Source: Nitrospiraceae bacterium
GTDB lineage: Bacteria > Nitrospirota > Thermodesulfovibrionia > Thermodesulfovibrionales > Dissulfurispiraceae
Assembly: GCA_003170655.1 (NCBI GenBank)
Contig: PMYY01000197.1
Coordinates: forward strand, 1-9,312
Direction of reading: 5' to 3'
DNA: 9,312 bases
Shown: piece after piece, positions 1 to 6,188 of the stretch
Position numbering within the stretch: the stretch's first letter is position 1
Layout of the letters: every line of letters starts with the position of its first letter
Notes under the pieces: model-generated
Told to the model about the DNA's origin: nothing
Database searches by the model: none
Seen by the model: the letters and a program-made list of their open reading frames with translations, nothing else
Translations under genes and position numbers: made by a program

Positions 1-378
1 TACTCTTCCACTGTGGAGGTTTGGACCTCTATCCGGAAATGGGCTTATGAAAATGACCCGCCTTTCCCAGTAGAGCCAAGATTTAAGAGTTCCGATAAAC
101 TTGCAGCCTATATAGGGCTAACCCCTTCAGAATTTTCATCTGGGCAATATGTTCGTCAGGGGAAGATAACCCATTGCGATAACACAAGGGTACGTGCGTG
201 TCTTGTAGAGAGCAGTTGGATACTGATCGCGAAAGATCCATTCATGAGAAAGAGATATCAGGAGCTAAAGAATCGCAAAGGAGGCAAGAAGGCAATCGTT
301 GCGATTGCGAGAATGCTGATCATCCGCGTGCGTAGAATATTGCTCGACAATGAACCATATCTACTCAAAGCAGCGTAG
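1..378 (+). CDS. IS110-family transposase, C-terminal part (partial, 5' end outside window)
   Basis: The frame is open to the left edge and stops with TAG at 376-378, giving about 125 visible residues. They match the Transposase_20 (IS110/IS116/IS902) C-terminal domain: a K/D-x-LAAYIGLTPSE-x-SSG block, then VRQGKIT, then an RVRACLVE helix, and a basic tail ending YLLKAA. In this family the C-terminal domain carries the catalytic serine and works with the N-terminal DEDD RuvC-like domain, which here lies outside the window. The two serines of the SSG block are the likely place for it, but I cannot tell which is catalytic. The protein cuts and joins DNA at sites chosen by an RNA made from the element. 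No stop or frameshift interrupts the visible part. A GTG occurs at 13, but it is internal to the domain and not the true start. Confidence 0.88.
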   Translation, partial: YSSTVEVWTSIRKWAYENDPPFPVEPRFKSSDKLAAYIGLTPSEFSSGQYVRQGKITHCDNTRVRACLVESSWILIAKDPFMRKRYQELKNRKGGKKAIVAIARMLIIRVRRILLDNEPYLLKAA

Positions 379-390
379 ATTCAATACAAA

Positions 391-612
391 AAGGAGATAA
401 GCACTACTATTTATCCTTAAGGAGATGGATTGACTGCGGGACTCCTACTGTAGCAGATACTGCTACGTGTATAAGAATGCAGCAATCCAGAGAAAGAACC
501 GAAAAAGAATCATGTGGCGTTTGACCACGAATAGCAGTTTGGATAAATAAAAAAACGCTCATCTCTTGGAGAAAGAATAGACTCGTGAGAGCTTGACAAT
601 CTACATAGCAGT
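391..612 (+). ncRNA. Candidate bridge RNA / seekRNA of the IS110-type element
   Basis: The region just after the transposase stop folds on paper into consecutive elements. First is a small stem-loop, AAGGA-GA-TAA (391-400) with TTATCCTT (411-418) and a two-base bulge. Second is an outer stem, TGGATTG-A-CTGC (426-437) with GCAGCAATCCA (479-489), 11 pairs with one bulged A. It encloses an internal loop of 12 bases on each side (438-449 and 467-478) and a perfect apical hairpin GTAGCAG-ATA-CTGCTAC (450-466). A 5' stem-loop followed by a stem, guide-bearing internal loop and hairpin is the architecture described for IS110 bridge RNAs. A second guide loop should follow in 490-600. A GTGG/CCAC hairpin (514-528) and the repeat ATAGCAGT (531-538) lie there, but I could not fold it convincingly. 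The ends of the RNA are guesses. Confidence 0.45.
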
Positions 613-619
613 AGGAGTC
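440..619. repeat. 10-bp inverted repeat pairing the guide loop with the predicted element junction
   Basis: GACTCCTACT at 440-449 is the exact reverse complement of AGTAGGAGTC at 610-619. The left copy sits in the 5' strand of the internal loop of the predicted guide RNA. The right copy straddles the presumed element/target boundary. In addition ATAGCAGT is directly repeated at 531-538 and 605-612. I read the direct repeat as donor-end guide and donor end, and the inverted repeat as target guide and right target flank. The pairing itself is seen; its role is inferred. Confidence 0.5.
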
Positions 620-749
620 GAGAATCTGATTATGACAGTTACTTCCGGAATACAACATCCATGTTGAGATGCCTGAGGTATGGATAATCAGGCGCAACTT
701 TTGTGCGACAGAAGTAATAACTAACAGTCTCTTGCTATTCAGGCAAGTG

Positions 750-1988
750 CTATCTTTCCAATACATCCCTTATCTTTCTCATCAAAGTGTCAGGATTAAC
801 TGGCTTGGACATTAAATCAAACCCCTCCTCGAGTATCCCCTTCTTAGATATTATATCGTCGGTGTAGCCACTCATGAATATGGCCTTCACTGATGGCCGG
901 ATACCTTTTATCTCTTCATATACCTCTCGGCCATTTTTTATCGGCATTATTACGTCGAGAATCATAAGGGCCACAGCACCTATATTCTCCTTGAATTTTC
1001 TTACAGCGTCCTGTCCGCTTTCGGCCGCTATTATCTTATAACCATTGTCCTGAAGGATGAGCCACAGACTCTCCCTGACCTGTGTTTCGTCCTCGGCGAT
1101 AAGTATAGTCTCACCTTTCCCTTTAGGCAGGAGTTGAATCGACGTGGGTATTTTTTCTATCTGTGTCTGTGCTATGTGCAGGTATATCTTGAATGTCGTC
1201 CCTTTTCCTACCTCGCTGTATACACGGATGTTGCCGCTGTGCTGCTTGATTACCCCGTATGACATGGAAAGCCCCAGTCCGGTGCCCTTGCCCACTTCCT
1301 TTGTGGTGAAGAAAGGCACGAATATGCCTTCTGTCGTCTCATTGGTCATACCCACTCCGGTATCCGCTACTTTCAGGACCGCATAGGGTTCCGCGTCCTG
1401 TGAAAAATGTGCTTTGGAATAATCACTGTCTACATGGACGGTATCTGTCTGTATAAGCAAATTCCCCCCGTCGGGCATGGCATCGCGGGCATTGGTGGCA
1501 AGATTCATAAGAACCTGCTCCATCTGTCCGACATCAACCATTACCGGAAGCTCTCCAACACTCAGGTCAGTCCTTAGTTCTATATCCTCAGTCAGTATCC
1601 TCCTGAGCATTTTCTCTACGTTCCTTACTATTTCGTTTAAGTCCGCAAGAATAGGTGCGATCACCTGTTTCCGGCTAAATGCAAGGAGTCCTCGGGTTAG
1701 GTCTGCGGCGCGGTTTGCCGAGTCAAGTATCTCCTGTATATAGCTATATGTTGCCGCATCGCTTTTTAGCATTTTTTGCGCCATGTATCCATACCCTATG
1801 ATTGCAGAGAGTATGTTGTTAAAGTCATGCGCCACCCCACCAGCAAGGATACCTGTGCTCTCCATCTTCTGTGCGTGGTGAAGCGATGATGACTCTAGTG
1901 AGATTTGCCTCTTCTGCCTTATCTTTTTTCCCAACACACTCAAAACAAAGAAGGTCATTGTGATATATAATAACGGCGTGGACTTCAT
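750..1988 (-). CDS. Truncated hybrid sensor histidine kinase (HisKA-HATPase-REC), sensor region missing
   Basis: The 412 residues begin with a probable membrane stretch (about 5-20), a basic linker and a coiled segment, then a HisKA dimerisation domain with the H-box GGVAHDFNN (His54). The ATPase domain follows, with the N-box NLATNARDA (161-170), G1 DTGVGM (209-214), F-box FVPFFTTK (223-230) and G2 GKGTGLGLS (233-241). A C-terminal receiver domain (about 293-411) has the acidic pair E299/D300, phosphoacceptor Asp345 in ILDVIMP, Ser373 and Lys395. All catalytic residues are present, so autophosphorylation followed by intramolecular transfer to Asp345 is expected. Such kinases normally carry PAS or other sensor domains before HisKA. 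Here a TGA lies directly upstream of the ATG and the frame runs into the opposite-strand nucleotidyltransferase gene, overlapping it by 29 bases. I therefore infer that the sensor half was lost in a rearrangement. Whether the remnant is expressed is unknown. Confidence 0.85.
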   Translation of the reverse strand: MKSTPLLYITMTFFVLSVLGKKIRQKRQISLESSSLHHAQKMESTGILAGGVAHDFNNILSAIIGYGYMAQKMLKSDAATYSYIQEILDSANRAADLTRGLLAFSRKQVIAPILADLNEIVRNVEKMLRRILTEDIELRTDLSVGELPVMVDVGQMEQVLMNLATNARDAMPDGGNLLIQTDTVHVDSDYSKAHFSQDAEPYAVLKVADTGVGMTNETTEGIFVPFFTTKEVGKGTGLGLSMSYGVIKQHSGNIRVYSEVGKGTTFKIYLHIAQTQIEKIPTSIQLLPKGKGETILIAEDETQVRESLWLILQDNGYKIIAAESGQDAVRKFKENIGAVALMILDVIMPIKNGREVYEEIKGIRPSVKAIFMSGYTDDIISKKGILEEGFDLMSKPVNPDTLMRKIRDVLER

Positions 1989-2511
1989 TCAAATACTCAA
2001 AATACTAATTCCGGAATTTGAGCAACAGAAGATTCCATACGCGTTAATAGGTGCTGTTGCGCTTGGATTTATCGGGATCGTACGAGATACGCAGGATGTG
2101 GATTTTGCAGTGGCTAGAGATTTCGCATCGGCTGCTCGTTCTATCATGGAAAGTCTTGGATATTCGGTCCGCCAACACTCAGATGGGTTTGCACAATTCG
2201 GACATTCCTTAAGGGTCTTCGGTGATGTCGACTTTGTGTACCTCAGCGAAGGGACCACCCATGAAATGATCGACAACGCAATGGAGTGCCAGATTGCCGA
2301 TGCTACTCTAGTGATTAAAGTGGCACGGCCTGAGGATATCTTTATCCTTAAAATGGTTGCCATTCGTAATAACCCCAAAAGAACAGACAGAGATCTTCCA
2401 GATTTGAGATCAATTGCAAAGCTCCATCGCCCCAAGATGAACTGGAACCGCATCGGTGAATATGCTAAGCTTTTAGATATGGAGGAGATCATAGATGAGA
2501 TCAGAGGATAA
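1960..2511 (+). CDS. Nucleotidyltransferase of the AbiEii / MNT-like superfamily
   Basis: The 183-residue protein has the polymerase-beta-type nucleotidyltransferase signature. A small-residue turn IGAVAL (30-35) is followed by RDTQDVDF (42-49), whose Asp46 and Asp48 are the likely metal ligands, and a possible third carboxylate lies in GDVDF (88-92). The later ARPEDIFILKMVAIR (122-136) and DLPDLRSI blocks resemble the second half of AbiEii/DUF6036-type proteins. Members of these families transfer nucleotides to tRNA or proteins, and several act as toxins in abortive-infection or toxin-antitoxin pairs. The substrate here is unknown. The GTG at 1960 has an AAGAAGG-like site five bases upstream. 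The GTG at 1978 gives a more family-typical N-terminus (VDFIQILK) but has no clear binding site. The end overlaps the next gene by 17 bases, indicating an operon. The start overlaps the truncated kinase on the other strand, so the native promoter may have been lost. Confidence 0.78.
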   Translation: MIYNNGVDFIQILKILIPEFEQQKIPYALIGAVALGFIGIVRDTQDVDFAVARDFASAARSIMESLGYSVRQHSDGFAQFGHSLRVFGDVDFVYLSEGTTHEMIDNAMECQIADATLVIKVARPEDIFILKMVAIRNNPKRTDRDLPDLRSIAKLHRPKMNWNRIGEYAKLLDMEEIIDEIRG

Positions 2512-2704
2512 GCATAGGGCTTTCATGGAGTTACTGGATCCAGAGTTATCAGCAGTCATGGAAGCTGCTGTCGAAGATCGCCTTAACCGAGAATGTACCG
2601 ACCCGCTCACACCAGATGAATATCTGCAGTGGATTACCGCAATGTCGCAGTTTATTCCTAAAACTGACTTCGTCCCGATGGAAGGCAACGACATCCTGCT
2701 CTAA
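2495..2704 (+). CDS. Small partner protein of the nucleotidyltransferase (69 aa, unknown)
   Basis: This ATG-started frame overlaps the end of the nucleotidyltransferase gene by 17 bases. An AGGAG site about eight bases upstream (near 2482-2486) lies inside the upstream gene, so translational coupling is likely. The product is acidic and helical in look: a segment with ELSAVMEAAVEDRL (about residues 18-31), then PLTPDEYLQWITAMSQF (about 37-53) and a short tail. No catalytic motif, DNA-binding helix-turn-helix or membrane segment is visible. I do not recognise the family. It does not resemble the HEPN partner of MNT systems or the AbiEi antitoxin. From gene order it could be a cognate antitoxin or accessory subunit, but that is inference only. 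Confidence 0.6.
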   Translation: MRSEDKHRAFMELLDPELSAVMEAAVEDRLNRECTDPLTPDEYLQWITAMSQFIPKTDFVPMEGNDILL

Positions 2705-3057
2705 TCCACAGATAAGCATTCCAAATGCCTTTTCGGAAAGCTCGCAAACAGCAACAACCATCTTGGGAGAACGTAGATAGCTTTTGGTATAACAATCGCC
2801 CAACAGAAGATATCCTAAATACTGGTTCTGATGTCGATCTGATTTGATTGTCATTCGCCCCGCATTATCAGATACCCAGTCCATGGTCTGGAAATGAAAG
2901 CTTTCTCTGTCCTCGATTATTACAGGAAATTGTCAGTGTTAGGTTCTCGAAGCCGTCAAGCTATAAACGCGGCTAAAGCCTCTCTCAGGGCATATATTCT
3001 AAAATTGGAGTTGCACCAAAAAAGTAAAATTATATATTTTTGTTTAACAGTTTAAGG
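2705..3057. other. Gene-poor stretch between the nucleotidyltransferase operon and the SIR2 gene
   Basis: The two flanking operons converge here. A weak hairpin GCATT-CCA-AATGC followed by CTTTT lies at 2716-2733, just after the small gene; its 5-bp stem is too short for a confident terminator. A 40-codon plus-strand frame (2725-2847) and a longer minus-strand frame covering 2549-2884 are both open, but neither shows a ribosome binding site or a recognisable motif. The minus frame also lies over the better-supported 69-residue gene. The last 60 bases before the SIR2 stop are very A+T rich. I see no repeat or RNA gene. Confidence 0.4.
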
Positions 3058-4068
3058 TTATTCAAAATCCACCTTTTCCCTTAGGAACTCTTTTACCTTA
3101 TAGTTTTTGTCCGACATCTTAATTTTTCCATTTGTGATAGTTTCAACGTGTCTTCTCTTCGCTGCACCTATACCATAAGCTGTGCCGTCGATATTAACTT
3201 CATTCGATTGGTCTAAAGCTTGAGATATTGGTGGCAATGCAGATAAATCTAATCTTCTTAGATTTTCATCATGATAAGCAAACCCCAAGAAATAAATATT
3301 ACGAGCGCTAGTTAACAGTTTATTGGCTTCTTCAAAATCACTGTCCAATTCTTTTTCATGCATAATTTTAATCTGTTCGCTAAGACTGAATATATAATGC
3401 TTCGCTTCATCAAGAGTAGCCGCAGAAAATACGTCATTCCGAGATTCAATACTTCGTTTTAATAAATCTAATTCTTTGAAACTGCTGCCATAATCTCTTC
3501 GAGTCACCGTATTGTCTTGCCAAGGCAATTTGCCTATCTGTCCGTGCAAATGAATTATAGGTATTCTATTTACTATTTCATCGCATTGACCAGGTGATTG
3601 CTTTAGTTCTTCGTAGCTATTTTGTATCGAAACATAAAGATAGTGTTCGAAAGACCTATCATAATTGAATGTTAAAAAAGCGACCGCGTTGTCAAAACTA
3701 TCAAGGGATGGTGACTTTAGTTCGCTGACTAAATCTCTATACCATTTATCATCACCGGGGGAAAACAAAACAGTTTCGTCTTCGTGCACGATGAGTTTAA
3801 GAGTGATTGCCACTTTACCTAATATAATGAACGACTCATTACGTTGAAGGAAAGCATCAATTGATTTATCATGAGAACGATCAAGAGTTGACACGAATTC
3901 AAGGATATGCGGTTCGGTAAACCCCAACTCTCGGCATAACGAATAAAAAAGTGAGCCAGGGCGCGACAAATCATTCACTATTTCTCTAACAAGGTTTTCA
4001 CCGGAAGGGTAGCCATACGGAATGCTTGCACCGGCACCCAAAATAAAAACAGTTGGTTTCTTAATCAT
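3058..4068 (-). CDS. Stand-alone SIR2-like protein, probable NADase of the anti-phage defence type
   Basis: The 336-residue protein starts with a Rossmann-type nucleotide-binding segment, VFILGAGAS (7-15), followed by PYGYPSGENL, which is typical of SIR2_2-like defence proteins. Next come SIDAFL (69-74), FLTFNYD (131-137), IIHLHG (171-176) and IYFLGFAYHDEN (258-269). Asn135 in NYD and His175 in HLHG occupy the positions of the catalytic Asn and His of bacterial SIR2 NADases such as ThsA, DSR2 and the SIR2 effectors of Argonaute systems. Those proteins deplete NAD+ when phage is sensed and stop growth of the infected cell. The length covers one SIR2-like domain plus about 80 C-terminal residues, with no TPR, SLOG or HerA domain attached. 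The ATG at 4068 is preceded by GAGG six bases upstream. The gene is clearly more A+T rich than the treY and HEAT regions, suggesting transfer. The trigger and any partner are unknown. Confidence 0.82.
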   Translation of the reverse strand: MIKKPTVFILGAGASIPYGYPSGENLVREIVNDLSRPGSLFYSLCRELGFTEPHILEFVSTLDRSHDKSIDAFLQRNESFIILGKVAITLKLIVHEDETVLFSPGDDKWYRDLVSELKSPSLDSFDNAVAFLTFNYDRSFEHYLYVSIQNSYEELKQSPGQCDEIVNRIPIIHLHGQIGKLPWQDNTVTRRDYGSSFKELDLLKRSIESRNDVFSAATLDEAKHYIFSLSEQIKIMHEKELDSDFEEANKLLTSARNIYFLGFAYHDENLRRLDLSALPPISQALDQSNEVNIDGTAYGIGAAKRRHVETITNGKIKMSDKNYKVKEFLREKVDFE

Positions 4069-4385
4069 CCCTAACCTCGATGAATACCTTATACAAAAGT
4101 ATGTTTATTCCTCGCATAACAAGTCAATCTTTAGTTTCCTGTTCATTTCGGATTGCTGGTCCTCTACCTGTAACATGTGCCGCCTGCTGATAGAAGATGG
4201 GCGTGTTCTGACTGTCTCCAAAAAAAGGGGACCGTAACTTTGAGTTTTCCAGCCCGATCCAATGTAGCGCGGCGCTGTGCTCACATTGTTGCCTATTTCC
4301 CCCCGAGAATGTATAAAAGTACGGAAGAAATATAAGGTTGTGTGTTGCATTAATTCTTTGCTGTCGTGTCCTTAATGACGACGAT
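4069..4385. other. Region upstream of the SIR2 gene without a convincing gene
   Basis: A minus-strand frame of 81 codons (4105-4350) points the same way as the SIR2 gene and ends 36 bases before it, but it has no ribosome binding site, and no domain is recognisable, so I do not call it. A plus-strand frame (4022-4237) crosses the SIR2 start and is taken as a shadow. The stretch contains a short GC palindrome AGCGC-G-GCGCT near 4266-4276 and a run of seven A near 4220. The SIR2 promoter should lie here, but I cannot point to a good -35/-10 pair. Confidence 0.35.
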
Positions 4386-4425
4386 ATTCTAAGTCCAGCG
4401 CGTCTGCCAGTTCCGCCACTCTCGC
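4386..4425 (-). tRNA. Truncated tRNA-Leu gene, 5' part only (acceptor strand, D arm, anticodon loop UAG)
   Basis: Read on the minus strand from 4425, the sequence gives acceptor strand GCGAGAG, then TG, then GCGGAACTGGCAGACGCG as a typical leucine-type D arm. The anticodon 5' strand CTGGA is followed by loop CTTAGAA with anticodon UAG. The match to bacterial tRNA-Leu is close base for base up to AAT. It then breaks off: the expected TCCAG, long variable arm, GTTCGAATCC T arm and 3' acceptor are absent, and unrelated bases follow. It is therefore a remnant of about 40 nt, not a working tRNA. tRNA genes are common integration sites, so it may mark an old recombination boundary. Confidence 0.75.
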
Positions 4426-4613
4426 ATTAAGAGTTTGTTTGTAAATCAGTCACGTTGTGGTGCCTATACTATCATGAAGTGCAGGCACATATCAAAAAGG
4501 GTGAAGACAGTCCGAATTTGTCAGTATTCAGAATATATCGCGCAGTTATAAACGGAAATGCGCTTGGTGCGACTCAAATCGTTCTTCTGAGACATCAACA
4601 CCAGCGGCAATTC

Positions 4614-5762
4614 TCACCTAATTGCGACAGGAAAACTAGAAAATACAGTGCCGAGGGCTAATAATCGTTCTACGGATTGTCGAATGACAGAGATTTTTTC
4701 GTCAGCAAAAATATTGCGGTAGTTATCGGCTGCAATTTCATCTGTAATAATTATCGATGTTTTATCCCATATTATTTTCCAAGGCGTCATTCCGTCAATG
4801 GTCTGTATGAGCCCGGATATGAACCGGGGAACGATAATCAAAACCGTTCCATGTTCACTGCTCCGTGCAAACTAACATACATGGTCTTTATGATCTCCCA
4901 TGCTCATCAAAGGTATGTATGCACCTGTCATGAACAGTAATTTATTTTCCCTTCTCCAGTTTAGCGCCTTGTACGCAAGGTAAAGCTTTACTCTTCCGTC
5001 GGCGCGGTCGACGCTTACTTCCCTTGCTAAGGCGCGCGGCCCGATTTCCAGTTCACTTTGTTTCAATTGACTAAGCATAGACATTGCCGCCGCATAGTCG
5101 ACAGGCCTACGATTATCGGGATCTACGAGGCTGAAGTCCCATGTTTCAGTCCCCCTGATAAAAATCCGGGATACCGGGAGAGGCGATTTTGAGTAGCGTT
5201 TGTGAAAGAGAGTTGAACATGCCGCAGTAAGAAATCATCTTCTGGAAGGGCTCAAAATCTTTCAGAAACCGCGCATCGGCCATGATCGCATCAACAAAGG
5301 CCATAACAGCGTTCTCATAAGCGATGCAAGGGTTGAGGTGGTTCGTATTGACCTTCGCCTCCCTTATCACCTTGAGCAGATACTCCTTGATTCTCTTTTT
5401 GAATACCTCATACGCAGACCTGCTCATCGCATCTATGGGCCACGGTTTTCGCTTTCAGCACACATATGGTTCGGTACGATGTCGAGGATCTATCCCATTC
5501 CATAGTTTTTCATCCGCTTAGTCAATACATGGTACTCCTCCTCTGTCCCGACTTCGGGGTTCAGCATGTTTGGGTCGATGATGTCGTATCCGTGGACGCT
5601 TCCCCTCCGTGCCTTGAAATAAGGGGAGGCATAGACATCGGTGATACCGAGTTCACGGAGATACGGGACTACCTCCGCGGCGTCAACAAACCCGAAAAGG
5701 TAGTTGAACTGTATCCTGTATGTCGAAATGGGTATCTTCTGAAAGGAGAAGGATTCCTTCAT
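4614..5762 (-). pseudogene. treY: Decayed malto-oligosyltrehalose synthase (TreY), internal deletion plus stops and a frameshift
   Basis: TreY (GH13) isomerises the reducing end of maltodextrins to a trehalose unit. The N-terminal piece (5490-5762) reads PISTYRIQFN, then DAAEVVPYLRELGITDVYASP and GSVHGYDIIDP. A TAG at 5490-5492 falls inside the conserved GMG-x-ILDIVPNHM block, which then continues in frame. Near 5430-5455 the frame breaks and the sequence jumps to the C-terminal region (REAKVNT, AYENAVMAFVDAI, GMFNSLSQTLLK, GIPDFYQG). An extra base in the C run at 5151-5155 shifts the frame before TETWDFSLVDPDNRRPVDY. Another in-frame TAG at 4872-4874 splits HVC from FARSSEHG. The true C-terminus (VPRFISG to FPVAIR) ends at 4614. 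Intact TreY is about 700-950 residues; roughly 370 codons remain, and the middle that carries the GH13 catalytic acids is gone. The start ATG at 5762 has GGGAG seven bases upstream. Confidence 0.9.
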
Positions 5763-5917
5763 CACCACTCTCCCACCCGATTCGATTGCAAAATCGAAGA
5801 AATATTGCAGAAGAGCATCTCCTCGACACGCCTGAATGCTTCAATCCACTCCATGGCTGAATTGTCTCCCGCTTTCGCGCCGAGATTAAATTTTAGGTAT
5901 TTGGTGTTAGACACCAT
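5762..5917 (-). pseudogene. C-terminal remnant of the gene formerly upstream of treY (unrecognised)
   Basis: A 51-codon frame, preceded by a TAG a few codons before its first ATG (5917), ends with TGA that overlaps the treY ATG as TGATG. That overlap is typical of coupled operon genes. The text looks protein-like, with KYLKFNLGAKAGDNSAMEW and IEAFRRVEE. A second frame over the same bases, DALLQYFFDFAIESGG, leads directly into the treY start and also looks protein-like, so a small indel inside this piece is possible. There is no ribosome binding site at 5917, so I read it as the tail of a lost gene. I do not recognise the family; a trehalose or glycogen enzyme would fit the setting. Confidence 0.35.
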
Positions 5918-6042
5918 GAAATTGGTGTTCTATATTTACCAGCGGTTCGTTTCAAGGCCCACGGACCGCAACATCCCACTCATGGTTATGATATTTGAGG
6001 CAGGGAATCCAATGGCGATGAGCGGAATACGATGATTAGACC

Positions 6043-6156
6043 TTAACCCCTGCGCTTCAGTGAAACCAGTTCCATATAACGCTTTCCCCCGTACATCCTG
6101 CAAAGGATAAACCTGTATGGGGCACGATTTAAAGGCGTCTCCGAGAGCGTCGGGCT
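6043..6156 (-). pseudogene. Short coding remnant ending in MELVSLKRRG (unrecognised)
   Basis: A 37-residue open piece following a TAG (6157-6159) reads SPTLSETPLN and then RAPYRFILCRMYGGKRYMEL, ending VSLKRRG before TAA. The mixture of aromatic, basic and hydrophobic residues and the basic tail look like a real protein C-terminus. A longer frame on the same strand (5936-6211) covers the same bases in another phase and looks less protein-like in its second half. There is no start codon or ribosome binding site. I take it as a decayed fragment on the treY strand and assign no function. Confidence 0.3.
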
Positions 6157-6188
6157 CTAGCATCTCAGTCGCTGCCTCCGTTTTTACC

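Larger units (their letters stand above)
1..612 (+). mobile_element. Right-hand part of an IS110/IS1111-type insertion sequence (left end outside window)
   Basis: The window opens inside an IS110-type transposase gene. About 230 bases of non-coding, repeat-rich DNA follow the gene before ordinary flank begins. In the IS1111 subgroup the long non-coding segment encoding the guide (bridge or seek) RNA lies downstream of the transposase, which fits this layout. The right end is placed near 612 because ATAGCAGT at 605-612 is repeated at 531-538, and the bases at 610-619 are complementary to 440-449 inside the predicted RNA. This is the pattern expected where an element end meets its target. The boundary is an inference; the left end and terminal repeats cannot be seen. 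Confidence 0.6.

Noticed and set aside
671..707. Two hairpins (GCCTGA/TCAGGC at 671-693 and CGCA/TGCG at 693-707) downstream of the kinase, considered as terminators
   Set aside because: Neither is followed by a T run in either direction, so a rho-independent terminator is not supported.
407..766. 119-codon minus-strand frame between the transposase and the kinase
   Set aside because: It lies over the palindrome-rich end of the insertion sequence, has no ribosome binding site or recognisable motif, and the RNA structure explains the sequence better.
1989..2492. 167-codon minus-strand frame opposite the nucleotidyltransferase
   Set aside because: It is the shadow of the plus-strand gene, which has clear family motifs.
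2716..2733. GCATT-CCA-AATGC hairpin with four T's after the small gene, considered as a terminator
   Set aside because: The 5-bp stem has only two G-C pairs and the T tract is short.
2549..2884. 111-codon minus-strand frame overlapping the 69-residue gene
   Set aside because: No ribosome binding site or recognised motif, and the overlapping plus-strand gene is better supported by operon spacing and start signal.
5466..6035. 189-codon plus-strand frame
   Set aside because: It is antisense to the treY pseudogene, whose minus-strand homology is unmistakable.
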